The notes: generated by a model from the sequence alone, not told the origin. 64,000 nt of DNA from Cocos nucifera (GCA_006176705.1 QRFJ01001903.1:124001-188000); one strand, 5' to 3'. Positions 12,166 to 25,450 are shown, counted from the first letter of the stretch. Numbers and translations are program-made.

Positions 12166-14005
12166 CTTCTTCAAGAGAGAACTCAGGTCTCGAGGATGGG
12201 ACTTGGCAATATCCCCAATTTGTCGTGCAGCAGCAAACCTAGTTGGTCGAGTTGAACCAGCTTGATTTTTGTCAAAGAAACTTCCTTTTAAAAGCATTAC
12301 AAAAAATTCAGACATTCTACAAGATCTGAACAGCAACAGAATCATGGTGCATACATTTCATAACAAACAGAACTGCATAACTAGGTCTAAAACAAAGAAA
12401 GCATAGGAGGATACCGTCCAGTAACATGAGCAAGCGATGAAGACAAGGCGAACTTTGAGCCATAAAGCCTGTAAAGAGCCAGGCAGTCTCATCCGAAAAG
12501 GTTTGTGTGCATGCAAATTGTTCTTCCCTAACGCTCCAGAGTGCTTATCTCAGTTCTTCATCGCCTTGTACATTACACAGAAATGCTTCCAAAGAACCTC
12601 TCTTTGAATCCGCATTTTATAATATTTTTTTAAAAAAAGCCAATGTCTAGTTAGGCAGTCTTTGGATCATAAGCTTTATACAAGCGTTCATGCATACCAT
12701 ACACACATTACATTCAAATATCATACGCACACATATATATACATGCATACATATATGGATACACAAACTGATGTGCATATGCAAGCATATATTTAACTTC
12801 TAATTGTATAAAAAAATACACATAAAGATTGCATTAAGATGTAACAAGAACATAGTTCAGTATGCATTGACATATATATATTTGCGTATATCATAGTGTA
12901 TTATATATGTAAACATTATAATGTATCATATATGAAAGGTACATAAATATACATATGCATAATGCACATAAATATTCTTATTCCCAGACATTTAAATTAT
13001 GATGCAAGGAATGGTAATGCAAACACCACACTCTTCTGTAGAACAACAATCATGAGGCACAAATATAATAAAATTACTAGGATGGACAAGGAAGATGGTA
13101 GTACTGTTGAAGATCGTAGGGACGTTCAAGATATTTCGGACTCTTTCATGGACAAACGGAACCTTCAATTGCCTTCGGTTACAGCTGAAGGACATTTGCG
13201 ATATAAGAGAAGACTTGAGCTTCGTTAAAGGCCACCCATGCAAACAGGGAGGCCAACCAGCCAGCCGGCTGACTGGTTGGCCACCAGAAGAGGCTATGAA
13301 CATCATCATCTGCCCGACAGGATTCAACCCCAACATCATCATCGTACTTTTTTCACATTTTGAGCATCTCCTCGTACATTATTTAAAAAAAAAAAAGGAA
13401 ATCAATATTGGAAAATGCACTTTAATCTTGTAGACCTAAAGTTCTAAGCTTACATCATCTGATAACTAATTCAAACACTTTAATGATTTATACGCAACAA
13501 ACGACCATAAGAAGCTTTACAAACCAGTAAAGCAGCGCGAACTGATGAAAAGCACCGCATGAACCGTCAGGCCATTAGCATACAAACAACAACCATTTTT
13601 TAGACATAAAGCCAATCCATTTATTATATATCCAACTCTAATCACAAAACGCTAGCTGCAAACCTGAAATCCTAAATCCTAACAACCTTGCAAGAACCGC
13701 TACTTCAGCCGCGGTCATTCTATCCATACTAAAATGGAAAACCAAACCCTTAATCTATGCCCGTGCTGGTGCTCCACAAACTTTCCACGTCAGAGAACCG
13801 GGCAACAGCCAGAGCTCTTCGTCCTGGGCGTCGGCGGTTTATAGGCCTCGAACGATCCCAAAGAAAACGGAAAGAACGATGAGGGAGAGTGCTTACCAGG
13901 GATGGCTGCCGGTGTCCGGAGCCTGCCGGCGGCGGACGCGCCGGCGGAGAGGGGGCACACGGAGGAAGAGGGGAAGGATGGGGCCGGCCAAATCCGGAGA
14001 GAGAG
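12166..14005 (-). CDS. BTAF1: BTAF1/MOT1-type TBP-associated ATPase, 5' end only
   Basis: BTAF1/MOT1 is a SWI2/SNF2 ATPase with N-terminal HEAT repeats that removes or redistributes TATA-binding protein in the nucleus. Seen here on the minus strand: a GC-rich putative non-coding exon ending at 13,897 with donor CTG|GTAAGC, and a 1,428-bp intron (12,469-13,896) ending TTTACAG. Next comes an exon at 12,415-12,468 whose ATG (12,463-12,461) starts MAQSSPCLHRLLMLLD. After a 154-bp intron, an exon at 12,166-12,260 reads GSTRPTRFAAARQIGDIAKS followed by HPRDLSSLLKK, with donor AAG|GTGTCT. Joined, this gives about 48 residues closely resembling the N-terminus of plant BTAF1 as I remember it (MAQ...LLTLLDTGSTQATR...), with intron phases that fit. 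No later exon was found towards position 1. It is either a gene with a very long second coding intron running off the window, or a truncated duplicate. Several substitutions at usually conserved positions favour the latter slightly. Confidence 0.62.
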
Positions 14006-14009
14006 GGAA

Positions 14010-14690
14010 GGGTGCTGGAATCGGGCCGGGCCATACCCCTGCCCGGGCCCAGCCCAAATTTTTTTTTCGGGCTTCGGGCTGAAACCCGATTATTTTTGAA
14101 ACAAATAGACCCAAGCCTAGCTCAAACCCAGGCCTAATTGGACCAGCCCGAGCCCATCCTTATCACCTCTCAGACATTGCCTCCTTCCCCGCCTCCTCAA
14201 TCTTGTGATCGATGCCACCGGAGCTTCCACTTCTCCAACATGCTGGGGCCGGGAGAGGGCACGGGGGGCAGGGTTCGCGGGGTGCCAGATGAGGGCCAGA
14301 GGAGATTCGTGAGGGCCGGGGCCGAAGGGGGGTTTGTGGAGTGGGGTTCGCGAGGGTAGTGGGGTTTTAATTTAATGGAGCAGAAGGGAGGGGCTGGAGG
14401 GTGAGGGGGGTTCGCGAGGGCCTGGAGGGTGGAGGGGGGTTCGCGAGGGCCTGGGTAGAAGTGAGGAAGGGAACGGGTGGCATGGGGGTATTTTAATCGG
14501 GTTTAATTTTGGGCCCGAACCCCAGGCCAGACCAAAGATAAGCCTGAGTCTGAACCGAAAGTAAAATAGGCCTTATTTTTTGATCCAAGCCCGATCTGAA
14601 TAATTTTAGGCTGAGCTTGAAGCCCAACTCAAAGCTAACTTGGCCCGATGAGCCTTGGGCTGGCCCGAGCTCACTTTCAGCCCTAGGTGT
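14010..14690. repeat. GC-rich repeat with inverted ends upstream of the BTAF1-like exon
   Basis: Left edge GGGTGCTGGAATCGGGCC and right edge (reverse complement GGGCTGAAAGTGAGCTCGGG) are partly inverted copies. The flanks are packed with CGGGCC/GGCCCGA words, as in a common group of plant hAT-related repeats. Between them, at about 14,340-14,460, lies a small minisatellite of GGGGGGTTCGCGAGGGCCTG-type units. No clear target duplication was found. It sits directly in the position of the promoter of the BTAF1-like locus. Confidence 0.45.
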
Positions 14691-17600
14691 GACGAGAGAA
14701 TTTATGGTCGTGTAAGTAAAACTATACGCTTTTGCATGATTTGGATGAAAATGGATGAGGAACCAGTTGGAAACCCGCACAATGCATGGGAGGAGCGTAA
14801 CCTTCTCACGAGAAATTAATGTATGGAGCGGATCCAAGGGGACCGGGGCACTTCTCATGTGGTGAAAATAAGGGTTAATGGGGCGTGTTATCTGTCGTGG
14901 GATTTGGTATGGTCCACCGAACCTAGTTCATATAATAGTTTTGTACTTTCTATGGGTGCACCGTGACCAAACCACCTGCACATATGGTTTTAGGTCTTGT
15001 CTGACTCAATTGGCATAGAATCCATCCACCATCTAAAAAAATAATTATATAAAATAGTTAAAAAATTAAATAATTTAATTGAACAATCTAACCTCCGTAT
15101 GAAACCAATATTAAGATCGCATTTTCTATTTAATGTAAAAAAAAAAATCAAAAATTATGAATTGAGAAATCTTCGTATCAACATTAATATAAGTAGGCCA
15201 TTCACTTAATGGCATATTAGAAATCCAGAAATCTAAAAAATTAGTGAGCCTGCATCAAAATCTCATAGAAATTATGAATTTGGACTGATATAGCCGGTCC
15301 TTTTTCTTCCTTTAGGATTTGAGCCGGTCTACTATAATGATTTTTTTAGATATATGCATAAAGATGGATCTAATCTAGTCTTATTTAAATTGTTGTAAAG
15401 GTCCATATTCATGATTTCTATGAGATTTTTAGTTCAATTACCCAAACAAATTATAATAGATCCATCAAGAAACTAGTGCTAAATCTTTTTGTTGATATCT
15501 ACAAATTCTGACCTATATAACCGAGCACATTTTAGGTTTCTTATAGAATAACCAAAAGCATTGAAATTTATTTTCAAATCTCTCCACTTTGCCCACAGAA
15601 TATGAGGAGGCAACACCATATTGGCTGCTAGCTTGCACGAGTGCAATGAATAGATGCCGTGGACCTCAACGCCTTTCGGCTCACAAATAATAGCCCATGG
15701 AATATGGTGAAACCCTCTAAAAAAAAAAAAGGAAAAAGAAAAAAGCATCTAAACTCCTGCACTTTGTAAGCACTGAAGAAGACACATCAAGCTACTCCTT
15801 GTAGCCAAGAAAGTAAGTTGCTTTTTTGCGATTTATGGATAGATTGGACTGATGGAATTGCACCCACAACAACAGGTTCTGCATGGATCAAGTGACAACA
15901 AATCTGCGATACATCGATTCTTTCTTGGGCCAAGCGAATGACAAGTTTGGTACCATAGCTATCCCACTCCTCTTGAAAATGACCAAGTCCACTTGCCCTT
16001 GGAGACGCTTGCAATTGCTTGAAATATCCGCAAACTACAAAATGGAAGCAAGTCATGTCTTATCAAACCTTGCAAGCAAAATTTTAAGGGCATAATTCTT
16101 ATCGGTATACACCGAACTATTTGCTTAATCTAAACACTAAAACAATTCTTCATGCAGCGGTCCACCCAATCTGGTTGTCGTTCTAATGTCAAGGGGACAA
16201 GTTGCCTCTAGTTTCAAGCATCTTTAGCCTTTGGTCGAGGAGGCTGGGCACTACTTGCGACCAATACTATTTCTGTAGTAATAATTTACCAAAAAAAAAA
16301 AAAAAAGGGTACTATTTCTGTAGTACAGAACACATAGCCTACATTGTACTTGCCAATCCTCATCCGTGCGTGACTGCATCCCCTGGCTAATTACTTCGAA
16401 ATTAAGCTGATATAATCGGCTCATATTGTACCAAACTTCACTAAATGCAACGAAATTATGTTGGACAGATCCAACATCCAAACCATGGATGAACCCCTGT
16501 AAGATTTTTTTTTTTTTGTTAAAAAAGTGCCCTTTCTTGTTGTTTTATGGGTATTTGATTTGTAAAAGAAAGAAAGTATAACGTCTAATATTGGATTTCT
16601 TTTTTTTTAATTGAGTTTTTTTTTCTTTCTTTAATAATATGAGGCCTGTAGACAAGGAAAACCCACCCAGCAATCCACCATTGCCTCGACCTCGAATGCT
16701 AACCATGTTGATGGGTTCAACAAGCTCTTGTTATTGGCGCTCCATCTTCTCCATAGGCTGTTCATCCCTCCCCGGTCCCCACTCCTTTATAAATAGGAAG
16801 ATTAATAGGCAGGCTAAGTGTTTTAAATAATCGTCCTTTCCTTTTCGTGGGTACAAGAAACATACAGCTAGCGTTGCAGTACTAAAGGTTGCCTTCTCCA
16901 ATACACGCCTGGACCTCTTTTACAAAGAAAAAAAAATTGAAAAAAAAAAAGGGTGCTTAGAACCTCTTTTACAAGTATGACAAACTTGTCCCTCCCCTCC
17001 CAACAATCAAATATTTTAAATATGCTTCACATGATAACTCAATTGTAGCATCACTTGGTACGTGGTGCCCAATTGCTTTTCTTCTTCGGGAACAAGAGCC
17101 TGACCAATCGTTCATGTGGTATCCACGGCGGCATATGGTTCTCCAAAATTTAAATAATATTAAATTTTTTTACATCTTATCCTGCTCTTAGAGGATATAT
17201 TAGAAAGCGAAATATTATGCTATACGCTGCATGTACTATACTACGAATTACAATTGCTCATCCATGTGATTTTTTATTCATAAAGCACTCATCTTAATGC
17301 ATCGGAAACAAACAAATAGATGTAATTATCAAGATGCAACGTTATATGGCGCACATCTAATAAAATATAGTATCAATAAGCAAGCATTGGATGGACGCTG
17401 GACCATGACCATTGGACCCGTGCTTTTCGAACCGTGAAACCAAGCGCGTGTTCTCGTTCTTCCCTATTACGGTGTCCACATATTTTTGCCGACAGGTATC
17501 GCATAAACGGAGGGCCGGATATTCTCGGGAGGTGGGCGACCGACGGCGGCTTTCGATGCCGCATCGCGGTGAAGGCCGGTCCATCACGGCAGGAACAGGG

Positions 17601-19700
17601 CCCATGAATTGGAAGGAGGTGCGGGTGCCTGTACGAACCCGCGTGCGTACGAGCCAGCTCATCGCCCACCGCCCGCCTTCTCTGACCCCACTCCCACCCA
17701 GACTCCGTCCTTCCCCCACTCGCCCACGCCAACTACACGTCCTTTGTGGGACCCACCTTCTTTTCTTTAACAACCCTCGACTGGACCACCTTGTTTTTTT
17801 AATTTCATGCTTTATTTTACCCATTTGACCCCTTTCCCACTCATCTATGATCCAACGCAACATTATTCTAGCTCATATTTTGTGGTCACATGTACAATAA
17901 ATAATGGATGATTTAACTATAGAGGCATCCTGGTGGTAAAAATAAAAAGAAAGGAAAGATGAATTGGTGAGAATTCATAAATTAGTGCAATCCAATAAGG
18001 TTAGCAAGGTATAGATTATAGATATTACTTGCTTCCAACTGCAGGATTCTAAATTAGATGTACCACGTAACATGCCGGCATTTTACCATTTAATAAACTG
18101 ACACGTGCCAACTGTGGTTAAAATCTGTTGTTGGAAAATGCTAGCCAGACAGAGTCGGAAAATCTCGCCCACCGTCAAGTTAGAATTGAATTATTCTGCT
18201 GTGGTCCCTCGCATAGTCTGATCTTGTATTTGCCCCTTGGCTTCATTTATCCTCCATCAAATATAATAAAAATAGCGGGTAGACCTCATAACATTCACCA
18301 TTTAGGATTTAGGAATAACAATGAGGTTAATCCATACTTTGATGGAAGAGACAACTGATTAAAAGCTCTAACAATCATGCTTGGCGTTTTAGAGTTTGAT
18401 AAGAAGATGGAGCTGTGGCATCACATGGCATGCTCGTTTTATATTTGTCAAGTTACAAAAATAACACGCGTGCGTACGCACCGTCTTTTAGCCTTGTCGC
18501 AGTGCTAACAAAATAGATTTATCGTACCTTGTGATCCAAGGCATCCCACCGGTTTTGCACCAGATGGAATACCTTTCTCTTTTCTTTGCACCACCGCATC
18601 AGCCATCTCCTGACCTCCGTCCACACTTGGCGCTCGCTAGATTACTTCCATGCAAGGAGCTAGCCCGTAGCCGTCCCATATATAACAAAAAAAGTCAGGC
18701 CTAGGGGATGCGGACATGGTAATAACCACCAACATAAGTGATGCAAGTGGTGAGCTCTCGTCGCTCTCCCCGAACGTCCCACCTCTATAACACCGAAGCC
18801 ACCACAATTTTAGTCGGTTACTCCTCTGAACGGCATATGCCCCACCAACAAAATCCAAAAGGCCTTATCATCATAAGAGGTGGATTGCACAAATAATAAG
18901 TTCATTAATTAGCAGAAACTCGGAGAGAAGGATTAGAGAAAAATACAGACAGATGGGCGATCCAATCCACTTGTGGGAAGATAAGCTCAAGGAGACTGAT
19001 GTCGTATACTCTGTAAAGAGTAGAAAATGTGCAAGCATATAAAGGTGTCAGCAAATGCTCCTCAGAGCATGAATAAAAGAATCAATCAGTGTATCTATCT
19101 CTATGTCTATCCCATCTACCTCCATCCAACTAGCAGATACCAATGCTTGAGTATGAGATGCAATATAATTGAACACTCCTGTTACAGACACAACCCATGA
19201 GCACTTTCCATGCTGCACTCCCCATGGATCCAACGGGAAAAAGTAAAAAAAGGGGGAAAAAAAAAGTGAAACTAAAAAGGCAAAGCACTGGATATGCAAC
19301 GAACACTAGGAAAAATAAAAATCCCCCTTCCAAAACAAGAACGTACGCTCCAATGCGTGTAGTCTCTGGCTCCATCCAGATAACGAAGTAGGGAGAATAT
19401 GTTCTTCCCCCCATCTCCAAAAGCTTGCTCTGTTACAGATGCTGGTTGCGTTGGAGACTTGCCTAGATACTTGAAGTTGCTTTCAGAACCAACCCCACCC
19501 AACATGTGTTAGCTCTGCCTTATCCTCAATACCAAGGTTCCTCGAGCATGCGTTCCGCCACGTCCACGCATCAAATGATACCATGACAACCAGCCAAAGA
19601 ATCGAACCTCTCCCCTAACAAGTTCAGTCCCCACGATTCAAAACTTTACGACAATGATAAATAACTGATCATGACCGGATAGTGTATGCGGGAACTTGCT
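14691..19700. other. Intergenic sequence between the BTAF1-like 5' end and the SPL gene
   Basis: About 5 kb without a supportable gene. A 28-bp inverted repeat pair lies at 15,257-15,284 and 15,402-15,429. A GC-richer patch at about 17,400-17,760 has open frames on both strands but no family motif and no splice structure I could build. Poly-A/T runs at 15,720, 16,290, 16,505 and 16,935 are unexplained. The 3' untranslated region of the SPL gene probably occupies the last few hundred bases. Confidence 0.5.
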
Positions 19701-19735
19701 GTTCCTTTGTCTGCAGCAGCGTCACCAAGTTGAAG

Positions 19736-22700
19736 CTATCTTGGGCCGAAGTCAAGATTCTCCCATTTGAAGGGAGCAACGGAACCAATCTGTGGCGAAC
19801 CTCGGAGGAACAGGCAGACACAGACGCAGACTGCAGCAATTGCGAGCATTGAATGGACATAAGGTCGTTCCAGGAGCCCCCTTGTGCGGGGAGTTCGCCC
19901 GAGCCAACCTGCCCCTGCTAAGGCACACTGCCCACAAGGTCTTGATCGCGGAGGTTGGGCAACAGGTCTGTCTTCCTCTCCTGTTATCCATGATTTATGC
20001 AGAGATATATCTTCATTTCCAACCGAAATTGATACCTGGCCATTTTTTCTGTCTGCAAGCTTCCTGGCCACCAGACTGTTGTAAGAATGATTGCTCCTCA
20101 TTGTTGCATACATATATGGAGACTGACCACTGTCATCCCGTAAAGAATCCCAGCAGTTCAATCCAATCTAAAAAGTTTCAGAGACAAAACAGGTAAACCA
20201 GTGAATAGTTTCAGAAACATGACAGATCACCATAAGAAGACCACAGTAAAGTAATTAGAAACATGGGAGACTTGAATGCGTCACATAAAAGACATAATAT
20301 GGAGGCACCATTTTAAAGTCAGAACTCAAAGAATGCTAATTAAATTCTGCCACGTACCTGATAAGCATTGAGCCAGCTTAGAAGAATTAGAGAGGCTAAA
20401 AATTGTTTGCAGTGCAGCAAAAGTTTGAATAATGATTATGTTTACCTCTTGTGGATCGCTGGTCAGTGCATCAACCATGCCCTCAGAGTCCTCCATGGAT
20501 GCGGCAAGATGTAATGGGGTCAGTCCACCAGGACCCGGCAAGGTCGGAGGAAAGAGGTATATACTTTTATCATTATTTCCACGCCTTACTGAATAATGGA
20601 GAAGTAAATCAACCATTTTCCTGCACTTTCTCTTCACTGCTCTGTTTAAGAGATGAATTTCTAGAAGCATTTCCAGCGCTTCTTGTGATTGGGCATCACT
20701 TCTAGAACTTCTTTCCGCAAGTATGTCCATAAGTGTCTTAATAAGAGCGCACCAATCCCGTTCAACAGCAAATGTCAGAAGATACTTAAACCGTGTGATA
20801 GAAAAATCAGGAGAGGAAGGGGTAGAAGAGGTATTTGTCTTTTGAAAGAGCCACCCAAGTTCATTTAGAAAGTGCAAAACATCCTCCCTAGATCTTGGCT
20901 GCCCATTCTCCTGAACCTGATCCTCCGTCTGAACATCTTCATCAAACTCGGATTCAAGGACCCTCAGCTCTTGACAGATTCTAGCATCTGCGATAATAAC
21001 AGGAAAACTATTCCCTTTAAAACCATTCTCCACCTGCACATGAAATTCAAAGATACGTTAACTCGAGATTTTCAACTATGACATTTGGAGCCAATAAACA
21101 GCCACAGTATCAACCAATTTGGCAGCTATATTGACGCATTTAAATTGAAGAAAACTACCTCAACGAAACAACGACCGAAGATTTTGGGAGATCCTCCAGG
21201 AAAATCAAAGGTCTCCATGCTGGAATCATCATATATGGTGCCTGGATAAGCTGAGCACAGAACTTCTTTTGATGTGTATTTTCCCATATAGGTGCAGTGG
21301 ATTCTGCATTCATTAAGTGTTGATTATGATCTAAAGAGAATCAGCTATTCATAACATTTATTTGCATGAATAAAGAATCTTGATCTTCAACTCACTTAGT
21401 GCCAGGAACTGTCAGATTGCGACCTTTAAGAACAAGGGAAGTCTCCTGCCCACTCACTACAGCAACAGGTGATACGGAGGTCAATTCAGGAGCGCTCCAC
21501 GTTCTCCATGATTTACACAGGTGGATCTTTCCTGAGATAAATAAGCAGCACACTGATATAATTAGTGAATTGCAAAGTGCTTAATTAATATCATGATATG
21601 CATCCAAAAGAATGAAGATAGCAGAATCACCCAGTATCTAACCTGGAAAGGAAAAACAAAAAAAAGGGAAGCCTGAAGGTAAACAATTAAAGCATACCAT
21701 CTTTATGTGAGACCAATTGTCTACTCGTACGAACTAAAAACCTTCCATTTCTCCAAAACTCTGACTCTGAACACTGGACTAGTGAAGTGACTCGTCGTGG
21801 AAGGTCCTCTTCAAGCTGCAAAGCAAACACACATACTGAGTTGAAGAGGAAGAACAGCCAGAATGCAAAAATGGTTTATGGCCATCGCAATTACTTTATC
21901 CCATGCAATCAATGGCATTGATAAATAAACCGATAGGACCACACAACCAGGTCGGATGTAGCTCTCCATTTCTGATGGACTGTGAGAGAGCCAATTTAAT
22001 ATCTGAAATCACAAAGTCATCAATATTACTTGATCATTCAAAGAAAGCAGATCCCAAGATGGTACAAAACAGTAAATAACCGTTTCAGCAAGATGTATTG
22101 ACATATCCTTCTCAGATGTCATACCTGAGAACGGAGGGTCCCAGGAAAATTGCTTGGATCCTTGTCAAAAAGCTTAAAAATGATCCGACCTGTCCGATCC
22201 TACAGGAGATAATGCTAAGTTAAAATAAAGAATGGCAACCTAAGCTTGCATTACCACTCCATAGATAGGATGGACCAGGTAATCAAGACAAACAAGAGTC
22301 ATTGTGAACTGGCTGTGCTACCTGTGCATCGGAATTTGAGCTAGAAGGTGAATGGTCCGAACCAGAGGAGGAAGTATAACCAGCTTGATATGGATGATTT
22401 TGAACTGTTCCATTTTCAACTCTTCTTTGTGAGTCCTTAAAGAGCTCGAGTGGTGCATTCCATCCATGACTTGTGCTTAGTTCAACTGTAGCATTGTCTT
22501 CCCTGCAGTTTGACATCCTCGCATGCTTCATACTTTCTTCTGCTGAATGTAGAGGGAAAAGCTTCTGCGTAACAGGAGGAGAAGATGAAGGGGACCTCTC
22601 TTCCATGGGGTTGCTGCTTTCGGAGGATAAATATTTCATTGCAGATCCCAGTTTCGGAGGACTGTCATCTTCAGCAGGACCAAACAGCTGCAGTGGCAAA

Positions 22701-24688
22701 CTTGGCCGGGCTTCCTGAACTGGCTGCTCAGGTACTTCTATTGGGTATTGACCAATGCAGTTGGTTCTCACTACTCCGACTGAAGGAAAGGTTCGGGTTG
22801 GTTTGCTGTGTGAATTGACATCAGTAGCAGGTTCTGCACATTGTATCTTGGTTTTATCACTGCCGCTATTGTCGCTACTCCCCTGAGAAAGAGAAGCAAT
22901 AGCCTCAGAGGCAGAAGCTGCAAGTGCTGCAGAGAGAACTGCCAGCATGTTCACGGTTGATGGTACATTAGGATTGCCATTTCCTTTTGGGGGTTGTTCA
23001 AGCGAACCTTGCTGGGAAGCTTGTGAAACATTTAGATCAATACCACCAGATATAGGTAATCTTGATGAAGTGTTTGCAGTGTTCAAATTGTTTATTTTAC
23101 CGAGGAATTGGATGAGGCGATCCCTATCAGGTAGAGGAGGGAGGCTAGCTGGTTTACCTGCATTGTTACCTGGAATTGCGGTTGTGATTAGTGAGGGTTT
23201 AATCCCACAGCCTACAACAATGAGCACCATATAAGCAAAATAGCTTACCTTGCAAGCGTGCCAAAATCGCTAACAAGTTGGCAATATCCGAATTCCCGTT
23301 GGTTGCATTCTCTTGGTTTCCAGAAAGCAACAACCGAGAGGAAACATCCTCTGGCTGGGTCTTCCTTCTTCGTCGGTTATGTCCCGCAAGCCTCCTTCTG
23401 CAGCTTCTCTTCCCCTCGTCAAACTCAGAAAGAGGGTGAAATCTGAATAACATGAGATGGAAACTTTACTGATTTGTCTCAGAACATACAAGCATCAAGC
23501 CAAGACCAAGATATGGAAAACTGATAAACTTCAAACTAGATCCAAGTTACATGAGAGAGTACACGAATATGCACTTTTATATACGAAAACAACTCAAAGC
23601 AACTGGATCATGGGCAAAAAATTTTACAGGATTTAAACCGGCCGAAAAAGAAAAAGGATGAATCGGAAAGACGACTATAGCTTTAAACTACAAGAAACAA
23701 AACTTCCCAGCCCTCGTCTTAATATGTCTTGGATCACCTCACAAGAAAAAATCTATGAATATAAGGATCTAAATAGATCATTGATGACGAACTCGCCAAA
23801 TAATGCGTGGAAAATTAATAAAATAGATCATGCCAGTTACACAACCAAGCGAAACAACAACTTTCCGACATATCTTATTATCACACATAATTTACTCAGA
23901 GAAACCAGAACACAAGGAATTACAAGTTCATTTATGAAACACCTTCCGTACAACAAAGACATGACCAACAATCGGAGAAATTTGGGTAAAAGACATCATG
24001 GAAACAATCGATGAATCAAAAAGTCTGAGCTGGGGAGATTCGGTTACCTGCTGCACTGCTGGCAGAACCTCTGCATCTGTTTCCCCACGAGAGCCTTGGT
24101 CATCTTGCTGTGAACCTCGCACACCTTGTGCCGGCGGTGGTAATCCTTGGCGTTCGACAGATCAGCTCTACAATCATCGACCTGGCACATCGGGTAGCTG
24201 CTCCCACTCCCCGGCGACCCGGACCGTACCCTCTTGTTGGGCCTCGCCACCGGCTCCTCCGCCGCCGTGTAGTTGCCCCCTCCAAGCTTCAAAGTGAGGT
24301 TCTCCCCATCCTCTTCCAAACCCTTGCCCAAGGTCGGAACTTTGGAACTCTCCTCCCGTTTCTTCCTCTGCTCCACCTCAGCGGTGACAGCCGCAGGCTG
24401 GGTCCCCAGATAGACAACATCGGAGCCATCGGCCAAAGGTTTCGCCGTAAAATTCAAGCTGTCCCAATCCCACATCTTGGGGTTCCAACCGCCGCTGGGG
24501 TGGTTGTTGCTGGGAAGAAAAGAAGCGCCCATCAGTCGCTCCTGCTGCTGCTGGCCGTGGTGGAAGGCGGGGCCTTGCCAGGGGAAATCCCGCTTCTTGC
24601 CAAGCGGCGCCGCTTCGTGGAACTGGTCAGGGAGCGGCTGGTGGAAGAAAAGGGGATGGGCGACCTGGGCACCCACCTGTCCCTCCAT
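19736..24688 (-). CDS. SPL: SQUAMOSA promoter-binding-like factor, large ankyrin class (SPL14/15/16-like)
   Basis: Plant nuclear transcription factor that binds GTAC-core sites. Ten coding exons: 24048-24688, 23249-23442, 22322-23157, 22125-22199, 21895-22002, 21698-21815, 21396-21531, 21159-21303, 20446-21033 and 19736-20167. All have GT-AG borders, and they total 3,273 bases (1,090 residues). ATG 24,688 is chosen because the next upstream in-frame codon is TTG and the family starts similarly (MEG.VGAQVA). The SBP domain is at about 168-243, with zinc ligands C168, C173, C190, H193 and C209, C212, H216, C228. A bipartite nuclear signal (KRSCRRR...RRRRK) overlaps the second finger. The domain is split by an intron at QQCSR/FHPL, as usual for SBP genes. 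A Ser-rich middle follows (exon 3), then an ankyrin segment (GGLTPLHLAASMEDSEGMVD, exon 9) and a C-terminal hydrophobic helix (MLAIAAVCVCVCLFL). No miR156-type target was noticed, as expected for large SPLs. No stop or frameshift was found. The exact orthologue number is uncertain. Confidence 0.94.
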
Positions 24689-25450
24689 CTCTCCTGAAGC
24701 CAACCAAACTCTAAATCTCGCTCAAATTCCTTCCCACGCCCGAAGAAAAACAACTCCTTTTCTTCGGTATCCCAAACGCCTTTCACACCTGAACCTCACT
24801 CCAACCTAATTGCAGCAAACAAAAACGAGAAAAAAACGAAGAAACGATTACTAAATCACCACAGAAAGAGCAGGAAACGCTTCGATTCGATTATCGAGAT
24901 CAAATCGCAAAGAAAGCCCCAAATGAACCCAATAAAAAAAAACTGACGAGAAAAACGAAGATCGGAAGAAAGTTGGCTTACTCTCAGTAGATTCTAGTTT
25001 TGCTGTCCAAATTAAGAAAAAAGTAGACCCCAATCGGTTCTCAGACATAGATCGAGGAAGAACGCCGGAAAAAACTCAGGAAGAGGAATCCCCGCTCCCG
25101 GTTGCGGGGAAACGGTGGGGATCGCCGTGAAACGTTGGGAAACCACCGGATCTGGAGCCGATCCGAGGAGAAGAGGATGAGATGGGAGTGGTTCGATGAG
25201 GAGGAGAAAAAGTCTTTCTTCGGTTCCCACGTTCTACGGTTGGTTCTCTTTTGTTGCTCGGCCCGCGGCGTGGCAAGAAGAGCAAATTCCGTCGCAAGCG
25301 ATGGCTTTTTGTAACTTCGGGAGTCGCCGCCCCATGCCTCGCCGTACCAGTGGGGGGGGGGGGGGGGGAGAACCAGGAAGGAAGGTGGAATCGGTGGTGA
25401 CCAGAACCCCTCCAAGAACCTTCAATTATTTTGTCACGTAATAAAGTGGT
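24689..25450 (-). promoter_or_regulatory. 5' untranslated and promoter region of the SPL gene
   Basis: GC-richer than the surrounding sequence. On the minus strand GGCTTCAG|GAGAGATG just before the start codon looks like a 3' splice site, and GAGA|GTAAGCC near 24,975 like a donor, so a 5'-UTR intron of about 280 bp is plausible. A 17-base G run (25,352-25,368, plus strand) lies in the probable transcription start area. No convincing TATA box was identified. The GC-rich open frames here overlap on both strands and I do not regard them as genes. Confidence 0.5.

Noticed and set aside
12962..13228. Coding-looking frame (RMDKEDGSTVEDRRDVQDIS) inside the BTAF1-like UTR intron
   Set aside because: It weakly recalls a LINE linker, but it is short, without neighbours of the same element, and followed by unrelated sequence. 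Not enough to call.
17357..17863. GC-rich frames on both strands as a possible gene
   Set aside because: No motif, no splice signals that join into a longer frame, and similar openness on both strands.
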